This document shows, piece by piece, positions 22,081 through 31,594 of a DNA stretch of 45,485 nucleotides; position 1 is the stretch's first letter; each line of letters begins with the position of its first letter. The stretch comes from Dehalococcoides sp. JdFR-56. GTDB lineage: Bacteria; Chloroflexota; Dehalococcoidia; Dehalococcoidales; RBG-16-60-22. The DNA is taken from positions 1-45,485 of the forward strand of contig MTNR01000052.1 in the NCBI GenBank assembly GCA_002011495.1, in the 5' to 3' direction. Both the position numbers and the translations under genes were made by a program. The notes beneath the pieces are model-generated. The model had not been told where the DNA came from, did not search any database, and was given only the letters and a program-made list of their open reading frames with translations.

Positions 22081-22470
22081 ATGCCCATATATAGTGAAAA
22101 AGTGATGGACCACTTCATGAACCCCCGCAATGTGGGCGAGATTGAGAACCCGGATGGCATCGGCGAGGTGGGTAATCCAGTGTGCGGGGATATGATGACC
22201 TTTTACATCAAGGTCAAGGACAACCGTCTGGAGGACGTCAAGTTCAAAACTTTCGGCTGTGGGGCCGCCATCGCGGTATCCAGCATGGTCAGTGAGATGG
22301 CCAAGGGCAAAACCCTGGAGGAGGCGAGGAAGATCACCCCTCAGCTGGTGGCTGATGAACTTGAGGGGCTGCCCAAGAACAAGTTTCACTGCTCCAACCT
22401 CGGTGCTCAGGCGCTGAGCAAGGCCATAGATGATTATCTGAGCAAGAAAAACAAAGGGGGGAAGAAGTGA
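22081..22470 (+). CDS. iscU: IscU-type iron-sulfur cluster scaffold
   Basis: A 129-residue scaffold beginning MPIYSEKVMDHFMNPRNVGE. The three cluster cysteines are Cys35 in PVCGD, Cys60 in TFGCGAA and Cys104 in KFHCSNLG, with the conserved Asp37 and His103. It lacks the thiol-binding NifU C-terminal domain. The ISC-specific LPPVK motif for HscA is replaced by LPKNKFHC, as in the stand-alone IscU proteins of anaerobes. It follows the IscS-like gene by two bases, and its stop overlaps the ATG of a zinc-ribbon protein (TGATG). Confidence 0.95.
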   Translation: MPIYSEKVMDHFMNPRNVGEIENPDGIGEVGNPVCGDMMTFYIKVKDNRLEDVKFKTFGCGAAIAVSSMVSEMAKGKTLEEARKITPQLVADELEGLPKNKFHCSNLGAQALSKAIDDYLSKKNKGGKK

Positions 22471-22664
22471 TGGCAGAGCAAGAGGAAAGGAAACAGCGTC
22501 TTTTCTGCCCCTACTGTGATGCGGAGATGGCGGCTCCGGACGGTGCTTACTGCCAGGCCTGCGGGATAACCGTGTTCTACTGTCCCAAGTGCCGCAGCCC
22601 GGTGCCCCGAGACCAGAGGGTGTGCCCTTATTGCGGAGCCGAGATCAAGGGCGAGGAAACTTAA
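22470..22664 (+). CDS. Small double zinc-ribbon protein
   Basis: A 64-residue protein with four CxxC pairs: CPYC, CQAC, CPKC and CPYC, the pattern of two zinc ribbons, ending in GAEIKGEET. I choose ATG at 22470, which overlaps the iscU stop codon, over the GTG at 22467. It has no recognised function. Its place between iscU and dsrE2 suggests a metal- or cluster-binding accessory of the operon. Confidence 0.85.
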   Translation: MAEQEERKQRLFCPYCDAEMAAPDGAYCQACGITVFYCPKCRSPVPRDQRVCPYCGAEIKGEET

Positions 22665-22679
22665 AAGGAGCAAGCCAAA

Positions 22680-23165
22680 ATGGCTGAGGAGAAGGAGAAA
22701 CTGACCATAGTCATGTTCAGCGGCGACTTGGACAAGGCGCTGGCTGGATTTATCCTGGCCACCACCGCCGCCAGCATGGGCATGGATGTCAGCATGTACT
22801 TTACCTTCTGGGGGCTGAATATCATCAAGCGAAACGAGGGCAGCATTAAAAGCAAGGGGCTGGCCAGAAAGCTATTGGGGCTCATCAACCGGGGTGGCTC
22901 CAAGCGGTTGAAGCTCTCCAAATTCAATATGTTTGGCCTGGGAACCTGGATGATGAAGCGGCTGATGAAGGAGACCAATATGCCCTCCGTTGACGAGTTC
23001 ATCACCATGGCCAAAGAGATGGGGGTGAAGCTGATACCCTGTTCCACCACCTGTGGCGTGATGGGCTTACCTGAGGATGCTTTCCGTGGCGAGGTGGATA
23101 GCCTAGCCGGGGCGGCCTTTTTCCTGGGTGAAGCGCGTAAGTCAAAGGTAACCCTTTTCATCTAG
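22680..23165 (+). CDS. DsrE2-type sulfur-transfer protein
   Basis: A 161-residue DsrE/F/H-superfamily protein of the DsrE2 type: TIVMFSGDLDKALAGFILA at the start, MYFTFWGLNIIKR, and the cysteine pair Cys121 and Cys125 in LIPCSTTCGVMGL. DsrE2 proteins carry or mobilise sulfane sulfur together with TusA in sulfur oxidisers and some anaerobes; the hydrophobic N-terminal helix (about 20-45) suggests membrane association. A TusA gene follows after 39 bases. In this operon it may deliver sulfur to the IscU scaffold. Confidence 0.9.
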   Translation: MAEEKEKLTIVMFSGDLDKALAGFILATTAASMGMDVSMYFTFWGLNIIKRNEGSIKSKGLARKLLGLINRGGSKRLKLSKFNMFGLGTWMMKRLMKETNMPSVDEFITMAKEMGVKLIPCSTTCGVMGLPEDAFRGEVDSLAGAAFFLGEARKSKVTLFI

Positions 23166-23204
23166 CTGATATTTAAGCGGAGGCAAGCCAAGGAGGAAGA
23201 AGCG

Positions 23205-23438
23205 ATGAAAGCGGATCAAACCCTGGACTGCGTCGGACTTTATTGCCCGATGCCCGTGGTCAAAACGGCGGAGAAAATCAAAGAGCTTAAGACCGGGGAA
23301 GTCCTTGAGGTGATAGCTGATGATAAGGGGATAAAGCAAGACATGCCAGCTTGGTGCCAGACCACCGGGCACGAGTTTCTGGGGATAGAGGAGGCGGGTG
23401 CGGAGATCAGGGTCTATGTGAAGAAGGCGCATGACTAG
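23205..23438 (+). CDS. TusA/SirA-family sulfur carrier
   Basis: A 77-residue protein with the diagnostic CPMPVVKTAEKI motif; Cys14 would carry a persulfide. A second cysteine is present in MPAWCQTTGHEF, the CxP-to-W/C arrangement of the family. Such carriers accept sulfur from desulfurases, rhodaneses or DsrE proteins and pass it on for tRNA thiolation, molybdopterin or other uses. It is the last gene of the hemerythrin-isc-dsrE2 unit and faces an MFS gene on the other strand. Confidence 0.93.
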   Translation: MKADQTLDCVGLYCPMPVVKTAEKIKELKTGEVLEVIADDKGIKQDMPAWCQTTGHEFLGIEEAGAEIRVYVKKAHD

Positions 23439-23479
23439 GCCCCAGGTGGGCGGATGGCCCGGTCAAAAGGCGCCGCAGT

Positions 23480-24691
23480 TCAAGCTTTTCTGGAGAGCAC
23501 TAGCGCCGCCAGTGACAACCCCATACTGACTAGGGCGATAGCCGTAAATACGCTCACCATATCGAAGATATCCATGAAATGCCCAGCTATGGGCTGCAGC
23601 AGACTTCTCCCCTCCAGACCCAGGCCAAAGTAGATGCCGAACAGGGTGGCTCTGAACTGGGGAGAGACGCTGCTCATGAGGAATGGCTGGACGGTGGCCT
23701 GCCTCATGTACATGAGCAGGCCAAAGAGGAATAGGATTATGATAAGCCCGGCGCTCATGGGCAGTTGGGCGAGTAGATAGAGGACCGGGCCAGTGGCCAC
23801 CAGCGTCAGGAAGATGGCTCTCTTTCTGCCCCACCTATCGGATAGCCAGCCGCCAAACAGACTGCCCCCGATGCCCCCAATCCTGACGATGCCCATCATC
23901 ATGGCGGCGTAGGCGGGGGCGATATGGTGCTTATCCACGAGGTAGATGGGGATGAAGGCCATGGCGGAGCCGGCGATAAGCTGCATGGCGATGGCCAGGG
24001 TGAAGATGATGGCGATCGGTCGCAGCACCTGAAGGATATGCAGGCGCGGAAGCTCAGGTGAGCGGCCAGGCTCTGAGGGTATCTGGCCCAGGGGCTCACG
24101 GGTAGTTCTTTGCCTGAACTTTCTCAAAATCAGCGGCACTGCCGCCATGGCGGGCAGGCTCAGGATGATGTAAGCGAAGCGCCACCCCAGAAACTCGGCG
24201 ATGAGTCCTCCCAAGACTGGGCCGATGGTAAAGCCAATGCTGCCCCCCACCATGTGCAGGGCGATCACCTTGCCCCTTCGCCTCTCCTCAAAGAGGCCGG
24301 AGAGCATTGATACTGCTGAGGGATGGTAAGCCCCGGCGAAAATCCCCATCACAATCAGGATGAAGAGCATGGGGTAGTAAGCTGGGCTCAGGCCGACTGC
24401 TAGAGCCATGAGACCAACGCCGCCGAGACCGATGGCGATGGCGATATCACGGCGAACCCGGTCGCCAAGCCACCCTCCGGGAAACTGGGAAAGGCCGGCG
24501 GTGATGGTGAAGGCGGAGAGGAGCATTCCTGATTGTAAATAGCTTAGCCCCAGGCCTTCTCGGATGAGCGGGAGTAGCGCGGTGAGCAGCCCGGTGCACA
24601 GGTCATGGCTGAGATGGGTATAGGTGAAGAAGGTGGCGGTACTTCCACCCCATTGCTGAAAAACTGCGTGCGGTTTTATCAAGCCAAACAA
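23480..24691 (-). CDS. MFS transporter (fosmidomycin-resistance-like)
   Basis: A 403-residue membrane protein with about twelve helices. MFS signatures are GGWLGDRVRRDIA after helix 2 and the matching GGWLSDRWGRKRAI in the second half. Features such as YTHLSHDLCTGLLTALLPLIRE, FAGAYHPSAVSMLS and GGSIGFTIGPVLGG recall the Fsr (fosmidomycin-resistance) branch. The substrate is not known. It starts at TTG 24691 and is separately transcribed from a promoter at 24751-24779. It converges with the TusA operon. Confidence 0.87.
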   Translation of the reverse strand: MFGLIKPHAVFQQWGGSTATFFTYTHLSHDLCTGLLTALLPLIREGLGLSYLQSGMLLSAFTITAGLSQFPGGWLGDRVRRDIAIAIGLGGVGLMALAVGLSPAYYPMLFILIVMGIFAGAYHPSAVSMLSGLFEERRRGKVIALHMVGGSIGFTIGPVLGGLIAEFLGWRFAYIILSLPAMAAVPLILRKFRQRTTREPLGQIPSEPGRSPELPRLHILQVLRPIAIIFTLAIAMQLIAGSAMAFIPIYLVDKHHIAPAYAAMMMGIVRIGGIGGSLFGGWLSDRWGRKRAIFLTLVATGPVLYLLAQLPMSAGLIIILFLFGLLMYMRQATVQPFLMSSVSPQFRATLFGIYFGLGLEGRSLLQPIAGHFMDIFDMVSVFTAIALVSMGLSLAALVLSRKA

Positions 24692-24750
24692 TGAGGATAC
24701 TCTCTAGAGCAAAGGGTGCCATTTTGGGGGCATCTCGTTTGCTAGCCTTA

Positions 24751-24779
24751 ATCTTAATATCTTGATAAGAGCAGTGCAA
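24751..24779 (-). promoter_or_regulatory. Promoter of the MFS transporter
   Basis: Minus-strand TTGCAC (24779-24774), a 17-base spacer and TAAGAT (24756-24751). It is divergent from the E1 promoter at 24804. Confidence 0.65.
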
Positions 24780-24803
24780 ACTCCGGTCTATGGGCGGGGT
24801 TTT

Positions 24804-24832
24804 TTGACGGGGCAGGCGAATTATGGTATCTT
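24804..24832 (+). promoter_or_regulatory. Promoter of the E1 alpha/beta operon
   Basis: TTGACG (24804-24809), a 17-base spacer and TATCTT (24827-24832). The transcript would start near 24839, downstream of the in-frame ATG at 24823, which supports the ATG at 24883 as the true start. Confidence 0.7.
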
Positions 24833-24882
24833 TCAAAGGGAAATTCCAGTGTTTCTGGAAGAAACTGAGCAGGAGAACGGCG

Positions 24883-25875
24883 ATGCAACTAAGCAAGGAA
24901 GACCTCCTCAGCATGTACCGGCGTATGGTGGCGATACGCATCTTTGAGATGAGCCTTCCCCGTTACTTTGAGGAAGGTTACATCGTGGGGACTGGGCATG
25001 TTTCCATGGGGGAGGAGGCAGTGGCGGTGGGAGCTTGCCACGCTCTGGAGGAGCGGGATTACATCATGTCCACCCACCGTGCCCATGGCCATGTCCTGGC
25101 CAGGGGCGCGGATATGAGGGTGATACTGGCCGAGGTCTTCGGCAAGGCTACCGGCTGCACCGGAGGCAAGGGTGGCTCAATGCACGTTTCTGATTTTGAG
25201 CGCAACTTTCTCGGCACCAGTGCCATTGTCGGTGGGGGGATAACCCTGGCCGGTGGCGTTGGTCTGGCGATCAAGATGCGCCGCTCTAACCAGGTCTGCC
25301 TTGACTTCTTCGGTGACGGGGCGAGCAACCGCGGCACCTTCCACGAAGGACTGAATCTGGCGGCGCTGTGGAAGGTGCCCACGGTGTTCCTCTGTACCAA
25401 TAACCAATATGCCATGACCCTGCCCCAGTCCAAGGGGTGTGCCAACCTGGATATCTCGGCAAGGGCGGCTGCCTATAACATGCCAGGCTACCGGATAGAT
25501 GGCACTGACGTCATCGCCGTCTATGAGACGGTGAAGGCGGCGGTGGATAGAGCCAGGAGAGGCGAGGGGCCAAGCTTGATTGAGTGTATCACCTACCGCC
25601 TCTCGCCCGAGCACAGCCTCCGTGTGGCCACGGTGGCCGGCACCGAGTACCGGCCCAAGGGTGAGCTGGAGGAGTGGTGGCAGAAATATGACCCGGTCAA
25701 GATTTTCCGTGAGAAGCTGATCGCCACGGGCTATCTCACCGAGGAGGGGGCGAAACAAATTGAGGCTGAGGCGCAGCGGGAATTTGAGGAGGCGGTGGAC
25801 TTTGCCATAAGCAGCCCCGAGCCAAGCCCGGAGACGGCGTTTGAAGACATCTATGCTCCGGAAGGAGGCGACTGA
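24883..25875 (+). CDS. TPP-dependent 2-oxoacid (pyruvate/acetoin) dehydrogenase E1 alpha subunit
   Basis: A 330-residue E1 alpha subunit that decarboxylates a 2-oxoacid with thiamine diphosphate. The N-terminus MQLSKEDLLSMYRRMVAIR is typical. TPP-binding motifs are GGKGGSMHVSDFER and FFGDGASNRGTFHEGLNLAA, followed by NNQYAMTLPQSK. These resemble acetoin dehydrogenase AcoA and bacterial PdhA equally well. ATG at 24883 is chosen because AGGAG precedes it and the promoter makes an earlier ATG at 24823 unlikely. The beta subunit follows directly, but no E2 or E3 gene is present, so the acceptor is unclear. Confidence 0.9.
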   Translation: MQLSKEDLLSMYRRMVAIRIFEMSLPRYFEEGYIVGTGHVSMGEEAVAVGACHALEERDYIMSTHRAHGHVLARGADMRVILAEVFGKATGCTGGKGGSMHVSDFERNFLGTSAIVGGGITLAGGVGLAIKMRRSNQVCLDFFGDGASNRGTFHEGLNLAALWKVPTVFLCTNNQYAMTLPQSKGCANLDISARAAAYNMPGYRIDGTDVIAVYETVKAAVDRARRGEGPSLIECITYRLSPEHSLRVATVAGTEYRPKGELEEWWQKYDPVKIFREKLIATGYLTEEGAKQIEAEAQREFEEAVDFAISSPEPSPETAFEDIYAPEGGD

Positions 25876-25876
25876 A

Positions 25877-26854
25877 GTGGCGGAGCGCAAAATAACCTAT
25901 CGGGAAGCTATCGCTGAGGCGATAAAAGAGGAGATGGCTCGCGATGAAAGAGTCTTCCTCATGGGGGAGGACCTGGGGAAATTTGGTGGAGCCTTCGGCA
26001 CCACCCGGGGCCTATATCAAGAGTTCGGTGAGGAGCGGGTCAAGGATACCCCCATATCGGAGACGGCTATCGTTGGCTTTGGCGTTGGTGCAGCTCTGGT
26101 GGGCATGCGTCCCATCGTTGAGATAATGCGCATTGACTGGAGCACCATCGCCATGGATGAAATCGTGAATCACGCTGCCAAGATGCGCTATCTCTCCGGG
26201 GGTAAGCCGGAGCTGGCTATGGTTATCAAGACCAATGCCGAGGGAGGCCTTGGCCTTGGGGCCCAGCACTCGCAGAGCTTTGAGGCCTGGTTTGTCCATG
26301 TGCCCGGCCTTAAAGTAGTCATGCCCTCTGACCCTTATGATGGCAAGGGAATCTTAAAGGCAGCCATCAGAGACCCCAACCCGGTGGTATTCATTGAGCC
26401 CACCACTTTGCTCAGCCTGAGTGGCGCCGTGCCCGATGAAGACTATGTGGTGCCGCTGGGGAAGGCGGCCATCAAGCGGGAGGGGAAGGACGTGACCGTG
26501 GTTGCCTGGGGAACGCTCTTGCCCAAGGCGCTGAACGCGGCGCAGACTTTGGCTGGGGAGGGGATTGAGGTGGAGGTGATTGACCCGCGCACGCTGCGTC
26601 CGCTGGATATTGACACCATCGTTGATTCGGTTAAAAAGACGGGGAGGCTGGTGGTGGCGCATCAGGCGATAAAAACCTGCGGCGTGGGGGCGGAGATCGT
26701 GGCCCAGGTTCAGGAAATAGCCTTTGACCATCTGGATGCCCCCATCAAGCGGGTGGCCACTCCTGATGTCATCATTCCGGTAAATCGCAATCTAGAGAGG
26801 GTGGTATTTCCTCAGGAAGAGGAAATCATTGCCGCGGTGAAGTCTATCCTCTAA
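25877..26854 (+). CDS. TPP-dependent 2-oxoacid dehydrogenase E1 beta subunit
   Basis: A 325-residue E1 beta subunit. It has [15 protein letters not shown] at the N-terminus, [52 protein letters not shown] and the C-terminal [13 protein letters not shown]. The GTG start at 25877 follows AAGGAGG by eight bases; earlier TTG and ATG codons lie inside the alpha gene. It pairs with E1 alpha to form the heterotetramer that makes acetyl- or acyl-lipoyl product. Only the E1 pair is encoded before aspS, 25 bases on. Confidence 0.92.
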   Translation: MAERKITYREAIAEAIKEEMARDERVFLMGEDLGKFGGAFGTTRGLYQEFGEERVKDTPISETAIVGFGVGAALVGMRPIVEIMRIDWSTIAMDEIVNHAAKMRYLSGGKPELAMVIKTNAEGGLGLGAQHSQSFEAWFVHVPGLKVVMPSDPYDGKGILKAAIRDPNPVVFIEPTTLLSLSGAVPDEDYVVPLGKAAIKREGKDVTVVAWGTLLPKALNAAQTLAGEGIEVEVIDPRTLRPLDIDTIVDSVKKTGRLVVAHQAIKTCGVGAEIVAQVQEIAFDHLDAPIKRVATPDVIIPVNRNLERVVFPQEEEIIAAVKSIL

Positions 26855-26879
26855 TATAGTTCCTTGTCGGGGGACGGCC

Positions 26880-28676
26880 TTGCTCAAGACTCATAGCTGT
26901 GGTGAATTGCGCAAAGAACACGTTGGCAAAAAGGTAACCCTGGCGGGCTGGGTGGACCGCCGCCGGGACCACGGGGGGCTTATCTTCATTGACCTGCGCG
27001 ATAGAGAGGGCATCGTTCAGGTTGCCTTCAACCCAGAGGTATCAGAGGCCAGCCACAAGGTGGCCGATAGGATGCGCAGTGAGTACGTGGTGAGGGTAAG
27101 CGGAGAGGTCGCTCGGCGTCCCCGGGGAACGGAAAACCCCAAATTGCCCACCGGGGAGGTTGAGATTATCGCCCAGGAGGCGGAGATACTGAATCCGTCC
27201 AAGACGCCGCCCTTCTACGTCAATGAGGATGTTGAGGTGGAGGAAAACCTGCGGCTGAAGTACCGCTATCTTGACCTGCGACGGCCGCGGATGAGGGAGA
27301 GTATGATGCTGCGCCATCAGGTGGTGAAATTTATCCGCGATTTTCTTGATGCCAATGGCTTTATTGAGATTGAGACCCCCATTCTCATTAAGAGCACCCC
27401 GGAGGGGGCGCGTGATTATCTCGTGCCGAGCCGTCTCCACCCAGGGAAGTTCTATGCGCTGCCCCAGTCCCCCCAGCAGCTGAAACAGCTGCTCATGGTC
27501 GCCGGGATGGAGAAGTACTATCAGATCGCCCGCTGCTTCCGTGATGAGGACACCCGCGCTGACCGTCAGCCCGAGTTCACCCAGCTTGACCTGGAGATGA
27601 GCTTCGTTGAGGAGGAGGATATCCTCTGTCTGATGGAGGAGCTTTTTGTCTCCTTGGTGGCCGCGGTCAAACCCCAGATGCGGGTGCTCACACCATTTCC
27701 TCGTTTGAGCTACGCTGAGGTTCTGGACCGCTACGGCACGGATAAACCTGATCTGCGCTTTGGCATGGAGATAAAGGACCTCTCTGATATCGTGGCAAAG
27801 TCCAGCTTCTCCATCTTCGCCGAGGCGGTCGCCAGTGGCGGCAAGGTCAAGGGTATCTGTGCCCCCGGCTGTGCTGATTATACCCGCCGGCAGCTTGAGG
27901 AGCTAAATGAGCTAGCGCGGAGCTGTGGGGCAGGGGGGCTGGTGACCATATCTCTGGGTGACTCCGCCGGCGGAGGCTTGGACGGCTTATCCATGGAGAA
28001 GGTACGGTCGGCAGCGGCCAAGTTTCTCACCACGGATGAGGTGAAGGAGATGGCCAGACGCCTGGAGGCGAAGATGGGCGACCTCCTTCTCGTCGTCGCT
28101 GGGGAGGCTAAGGTGGTCAATCTGGCCTTGGGGGAGCTGCGCCAGGAGATGGGCGCTCGGCTCAAACTGGCGGAGCCGAATACGCTTGCCTTTGCCTACA
28201 TCAAAAATTTCCCCTTGTTCCGCTGGGACGAGGAAGCCGGGCGATGGGATTCAGAGCACCACCCCTTCACTAAACCCTGGGATGAAGACATACCGCTGAT
28301 TGATACTGACCCGGGGAAGGTGCGCAGCAAGCACTATGATATGGTGTGCAATGGCTATGAGATAGGTGGTGGCAGCCTCAGAATCCACACCGCGGAGCTG
28401 CAGCGAAAGGTGTTCAGACTTTTGGGCTACCGCGATGAGGAGATTGAGGAGCGTTTTGGCCATATGCTGGAGGCCTTTGAATATGGCGCCCCACCTCATG
28501 GCGGCATCGCCCTCGGCATTGACCGCATCGTCATGCTGCTGGCGGGGAGGGAGACCATCCGGGAGGTGATCGCCTTTCCCAAGACACAGAGCGCCCTTGA
28601 TTTGACCTTCAATGCCCCTTCGCCCGTCAGCGAGGCGCAGCTGGCTGAACTACATATTGAGCTGCGTGAAGAATAG
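26880..28676 (+). CDS. aspS: Aspartyl-tRNA synthetase
   Basis: A 598-residue class II synthetase of the bacterial type with the GAD insertion. The N-terminal OB domain has [20 protein letters not shown], motif 2 is [16 protein letters not shown], motif 3 is [15 protein letters not shown], and the C-terminal [12 protein letters not shown] is typical. Length is normal for the family (about 590). It starts at TTG 26880 with GGGGG upstream. Whether it is discriminating or also makes Asp-tRNA-Asn cannot be settled here. An MBL hydrolase follows after four bases. Confidence 0.96.
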   Translation: MLKTHSCGELRKEHVGKKVTLAGWVDRRRDHGGLIFIDLRDREGIVQVAFNPEVSEASHKVADRMRSEYVVRVSGEVARRPRGTENPKLPTGEVEIIAQEAEILNPSKTPPFYVNEDVEVEENLRLKYRYLDLRRPRMRESMMLRHQVVKFIRDFLDANGFIEIETPILIKSTPEGARDYLVPSRLHPGKFYALPQSPQQLKQLLMVAGMEKYYQIARCFRDEDTRADRQPEFTQLDLEMSFVEEEDILCLMEELFVSLVAAVKPQMRVLTPFPRLSYAEVLDRYGTDKPDLRFGMEIKDLSDIVAKSSFSIFAEAVASGGKVKGICAPGCADYTRRQLEELNELARSCGAGGLVTISLGDSAGGGLDGLSMEKVRSAAAKFLTTDEVKEMARRLEAKMGDLLLVVAGEAKVVNLALGELRQEMGARLKLAEPNTLAFAYIKNFPLFRWDEEAGRWDSEHHPFTKPWDEDIPLIDTDPGKVRSKHYDMVCNGYEIGGGSLRIHTAELQRKVFRLLGYRDEEIEERFGHMLEAFEYGAPPHGGIALGIDRIVMLLAGRETIREVIAFPKTQSALDLTFNAPSPVSEAQLAELHIELREE

Positions 28677-28680
28677 TTTT

Positions 28681-29604
28681 ATGGTTGACATAAAAGAAGT
28701 AGCCGAAAACATATATCTCATTGATAACCGCCTGTACGGCATCCCCAAGTGGGGGAGCGTCTATCTCATCAATGAGAGTAAAAAGGCGCTGATTGACGCT
28801 GGGCCGACTACCTCGGTGGCCACCGTTCTGGAGGGAATCAAAAAAATTGGGGTTGAAGCTGGGGATATCAACTATGTCATGGTGACGCATATCCATCTGG
28901 ACCACGCTGGTGGGGCAGGGGTTCTGCTGGAGAGTATGCCCCAGGCGCAGGTGGTGGTGCATCATAAAGGGGCGAGGCACCTGGTGGACCCAACCAGGCT
29001 GGTGAGCAGCGTGGCCGAGACTCAGGGAGAGAAGGCGATGCGGATGTTTGGCCAAGTAGCGCCGATTGCAGAGGAGCGGGTGAAACCAGTGAGCGGTGGT
29101 GAGGTGATTGACTTAAGTGAAAAGCAGGCTCTGCGAATCGTTGCTGCCCCGGGGCATGCCTCGCATGAGCTCTGTATCTATGAGAGCCGCAATAACGGGC
29201 TGTTCAGCGGGGATGCCATAGGGATATCGGTGCTGGAAAATGAGGTGGTGCTGCCGGTTACGCCCGAGCCCAGCTTTGATTTGGAGCAGTACCTTGATAC
29301 CCTGGAGAGGTTGATGGCCCTCGGGGCAAGCCGCATTTACTTCGCCCACTTTGATGCCAGCGGCAAGGTTCAGGAGAACTTGGAGCTAGCCAGGAATAAG
29401 CTTCAGGCCTGGGATAAGATAATCGCCAGGGCAATAGCGGAAGGGGGGCTGGAGCGGGCAGCGGAGGAGTTCAGGGCGCAGCTATTGCGGGAACTGGAAC
29501 CGGTGAGGAAAAGAAAGTCCTTGTATAAATACCTGACTGATGGCATTATCGCCATGAATGTCGCTGGTTTTATAAAATATTATCAGGGGAAATCCAAAAG
29601 CTAG
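28681..29604 (+). CDS. MBL-fold metallo-hydrolase
   Basis: A 307-residue metallo-beta-lactamase fold protein. The metal motif is THIHLDHAGG; other ligands are the His in APGHASHELCIY, the Asp in FSGDAIG and the His in YFAHFDASG. The C-terminal helical region resembles that of stand-alone MBL proteins acting on thioesters or lactones; no specific substrate is evident. ATG at 28681 is chosen, five bases after the aspS stop codon. The operon continues with tig. Confidence 0.85.
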   Translation: MVDIKEVAENIYLIDNRLYGIPKWGSVYLINESKKALIDAGPTTSVATVLEGIKKIGVEAGDINYVMVTHIHLDHAGGAGVLLESMPQAQVVVHHKGARHLVDPTRLVSSVAETQGEKAMRMFGQVAPIAEERVKPVSGGEVIDLSEKQALRIVAAPGHASHELCIYESRNNGLFSGDAIGISVLENEVVLPVTPEPSFDLEQYLDTLERLMALGASRIYFAHFDASGKVQENLELARNKLQAWDKIIARAIAEGGLERAAEEFRAQLLRELEPVRKRKSLYKYLTDGIIAMNVAGFIKYYQGKSKS

Positions 29605-29623
29605 CTAGACCGATGGAGGCACC

Positions 29624-30937
29624 GTGAAGGTAACCAGGGAGAAGATTGAAAATAGCCAGGCATTTTTGACCATTGAGATGGAGCCGGCGGAGGTAGAGAA
29701 GTCTCTGGCCGAGGCATATCGGCGCCTGGTTAAGAAGACCAATATCCCCGGCTTCCGCAAGGGAAAGGCGCCGCGGGAGGTGCTGGAGCGCTACCTGGGT
29801 AAAGAGAGCTTTATGGAGGATGCGCTGAGTCATCTCGTCCCCCAGGCTTATGAGCAGGCGCTGAAGGAGCAGCAGATTGAAGCCATCGCCCAGCCTCATA
29901 TTGAGCTAATCCAGACGGACCCGGTGATATTTAAGGCAACTGTGCCGCTGATGCCGGTGGTCAAGCTCGGCGACTATCATCATATTCAGGTCGCGCCAGA
30001 GCCGGTGGAGGTAACCGATGATCGGGTTGACGCCGTGATTGAGCGCTTGCGTCATCAAAATGCTACCTGGGAGCCGGTGGACCGGGCGGCGGACTTTGGC
30101 GATTTGGTGGTTTTGGACATTGAAAGCCATGTTGGGGGTGAGCCCTTTATCAACCAGAAGGGGGCCCAGTACCAGCTGGTGCGCGATTCGACCTACCCGG
30201 TGCCCGGCTTTAGCCACCAGCTGGCCGGAATGAAGAAGGGAGAGGAGAAGGAGTTCAAGCTTCAGTTGCCCGCCGATTTCCCCGAAAAATTAAGGGAGAA
30301 AGAGGCCTCTTTTAAGGTGAGGGTGGCGGAGATAAAGGAGGAGATACTGCCTGAGCTCAATGACGAGTTTGCCCGTCAGCTTGGCCCGGAGTTGAAGACG
30401 GTGGCGGCGCTTAAAGAGGAGGTCGCCACTAACCTGAAGCTCAGGGCTGAGGAGAAGGCCAGAATGGATTTTGAGGAAAAGGTGATTGACGCCGTGGTTG
30501 ACCAGGCTCAAGTTGAGTTCCCGCCGATTCTGGTGGAGGCGGAGATACACCGGCTGATTGATGAACAGTCAAGGCGCTTCCAGATACAAGGGGGAAGTTT
30601 GGAGGAATACCTGGAAAGCACCAACAAGACGGAGGAGCAGCTACATGAGGAGCTGTATCCGATAGCAGTGAGAAGGGTCACCCGGTCGCTCGTCTTGGGC
30701 AAGGTTGCTGAAGAAGAGAAGATTGAGGTGGAGGAGTCTGAGATTGATGCTGAGATTGAGAATATGGTGTCAAATGCCGGGGAGAATAAGGAGGCGCTGT
30801 GGCGGGCGCTCGGTTCCCCGCGCTCCCGTGAGTCCATACGGCAGATTTTGCTCACCCGAAAAACCATAAACCGGCTTGTGGAGATAGCCAAGGACGCAAA
30901 TATGCACGCTGGAGCAAGGAAGGAGGAGGAAAAATGA
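29624..30937 (+). CDS. tig: Trigger factor chaperone
   Basis: A 437-residue ribosome-bound chaperone. The N-terminal ribosome-binding signature is [19 protein letters not shown], an FKBP-type PPIase domain lies at about 150-245 ([35 protein letters not shown]), and the C-terminal domain is helical with many acidic and basic residues. GTG start at 29624 with GGAGG before it. Its stop overlaps the clpP ATG (ATGA), the common tig-clpP pairing that joins folding of new proteins with proteolysis. Confidence 0.96.
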   Translation: MKVTREKIENSQAFLTIEMEPAEVEKSLAEAYRRLVKKTNIPGFRKGKAPREVLERYLGKESFMEDALSHLVPQAYEQALKEQQIEAIAQPHIELIQTDPVIFKATVPLMPVVKLGDYHHIQVAPEPVEVTDDRVDAVIERLRHQNATWEPVDRAADFGDLVVLDIESHVGGEPFINQKGAQYQLVRDSTYPVPGFSHQLAGMKKGEEKEFKLQLPADFPEKLREKEASFKVRVAEIKEEILPELNDEFARQLGPELKTVAALKEEVATNLKLRAEEKARMDFEEKVIDAVVDQAQVEFPPILVEAEIHRLIDEQSRRFQIQGGSLEEYLESTNKTEEQLHEELYPIAVRRVTRSLVLGKVAEEEKIEVEESEIDAEIENMVSNAGENKEALWRALGSPRSRESIRQILLTRKTINRLVEIAKDANMHAGARKEEEK

Positions 30938-31539
30938 ACATCAACCCATTTAATGTCATTCCCATGGTAATCGAGAGTGGTGCTAGGGGGGAGCGGGCCT
31001 TTGACATCTACTCGCTCCTGCTGAGGGAGCGCATCGTCATGCTAGGCATGCCTATCAATGACCAGGTGGCCAACGTCATCATCGCCCAGCTTCTCTATCT
31101 GGAGAGGGAGGACCCGGATAAGGACATCAGCCTTTACATCCACTGCCCGGGTGGGGTGATCAATGCTGGTTTAGCCATCTATGATACCATGCAGCTTATC
31201 CGCCCGGATGTGTCCACCATCTGCGTTGGGCTGGCGGCGAGCATGGGGACAGTGCTGCTGGCAGCTGGCGCCAAGGGCAAGCGTTATGCCCTGCCCAACT
31301 CCACCATCCACATGCACCAGGCATATGGCGGGGCGCAGGGATATGCCACCGACATTGAGATCGCGGCCCGTGAGATCATGCGGGTGCAGGAGGTGATCAG
31401 GAGCATCCTGGTGAAGCACACCGGCCAGCCCATGGAGAAGATAGCCCATGACACTGACCGGGACTTCTACCTCAATGCGGAGCAGGCGGTGGAGTACGGC
31501 ATCATTGATGAGGTGCTGGGCAAAGAGACCAAGAAATAG
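30934..31539 (+). CDS. clpP: ATP-dependent Clp protease proteolytic subunit
   Basis: A 201-residue serine protease that forms the tetradecameric proteolytic chamber. The triad is Ser103 in [10 protein letters not shown], His128 in [10 protein letters not shown] and Asp177 in [10 protein letters not shown]. The hydrophobic clefts for ClpX/ClpA ([19 protein letters not shown]) are present. AAGGAGGAGG lies before the ATG at 30934, inside the end of tig. No clpX follows in the window. Confidence 0.97.
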   Translation: MNINPFNVIPMVIESGARGERAFDIYSLLLRERIVMLGMPINDQVANVIIAQLLYLEREDPDKDISLYIHCPGGVINAGLAIYDTMQLIRPDVSTICVGLAASMGTVLLAAGAKGKRYALPNSTIHMHQAYGGAQGYATDIEIAAREIMRVQEVIRSILVKHTGQPMEKIAHDTDRDFYLNAEQAVEYGIIDEVLGKETKK

Positions 31540-31594
31540 TTCGGGGCTTCTTTAGCTCTCCGCTCCGGAGGGTTGGATAAAGGGCTTTTGGGGG

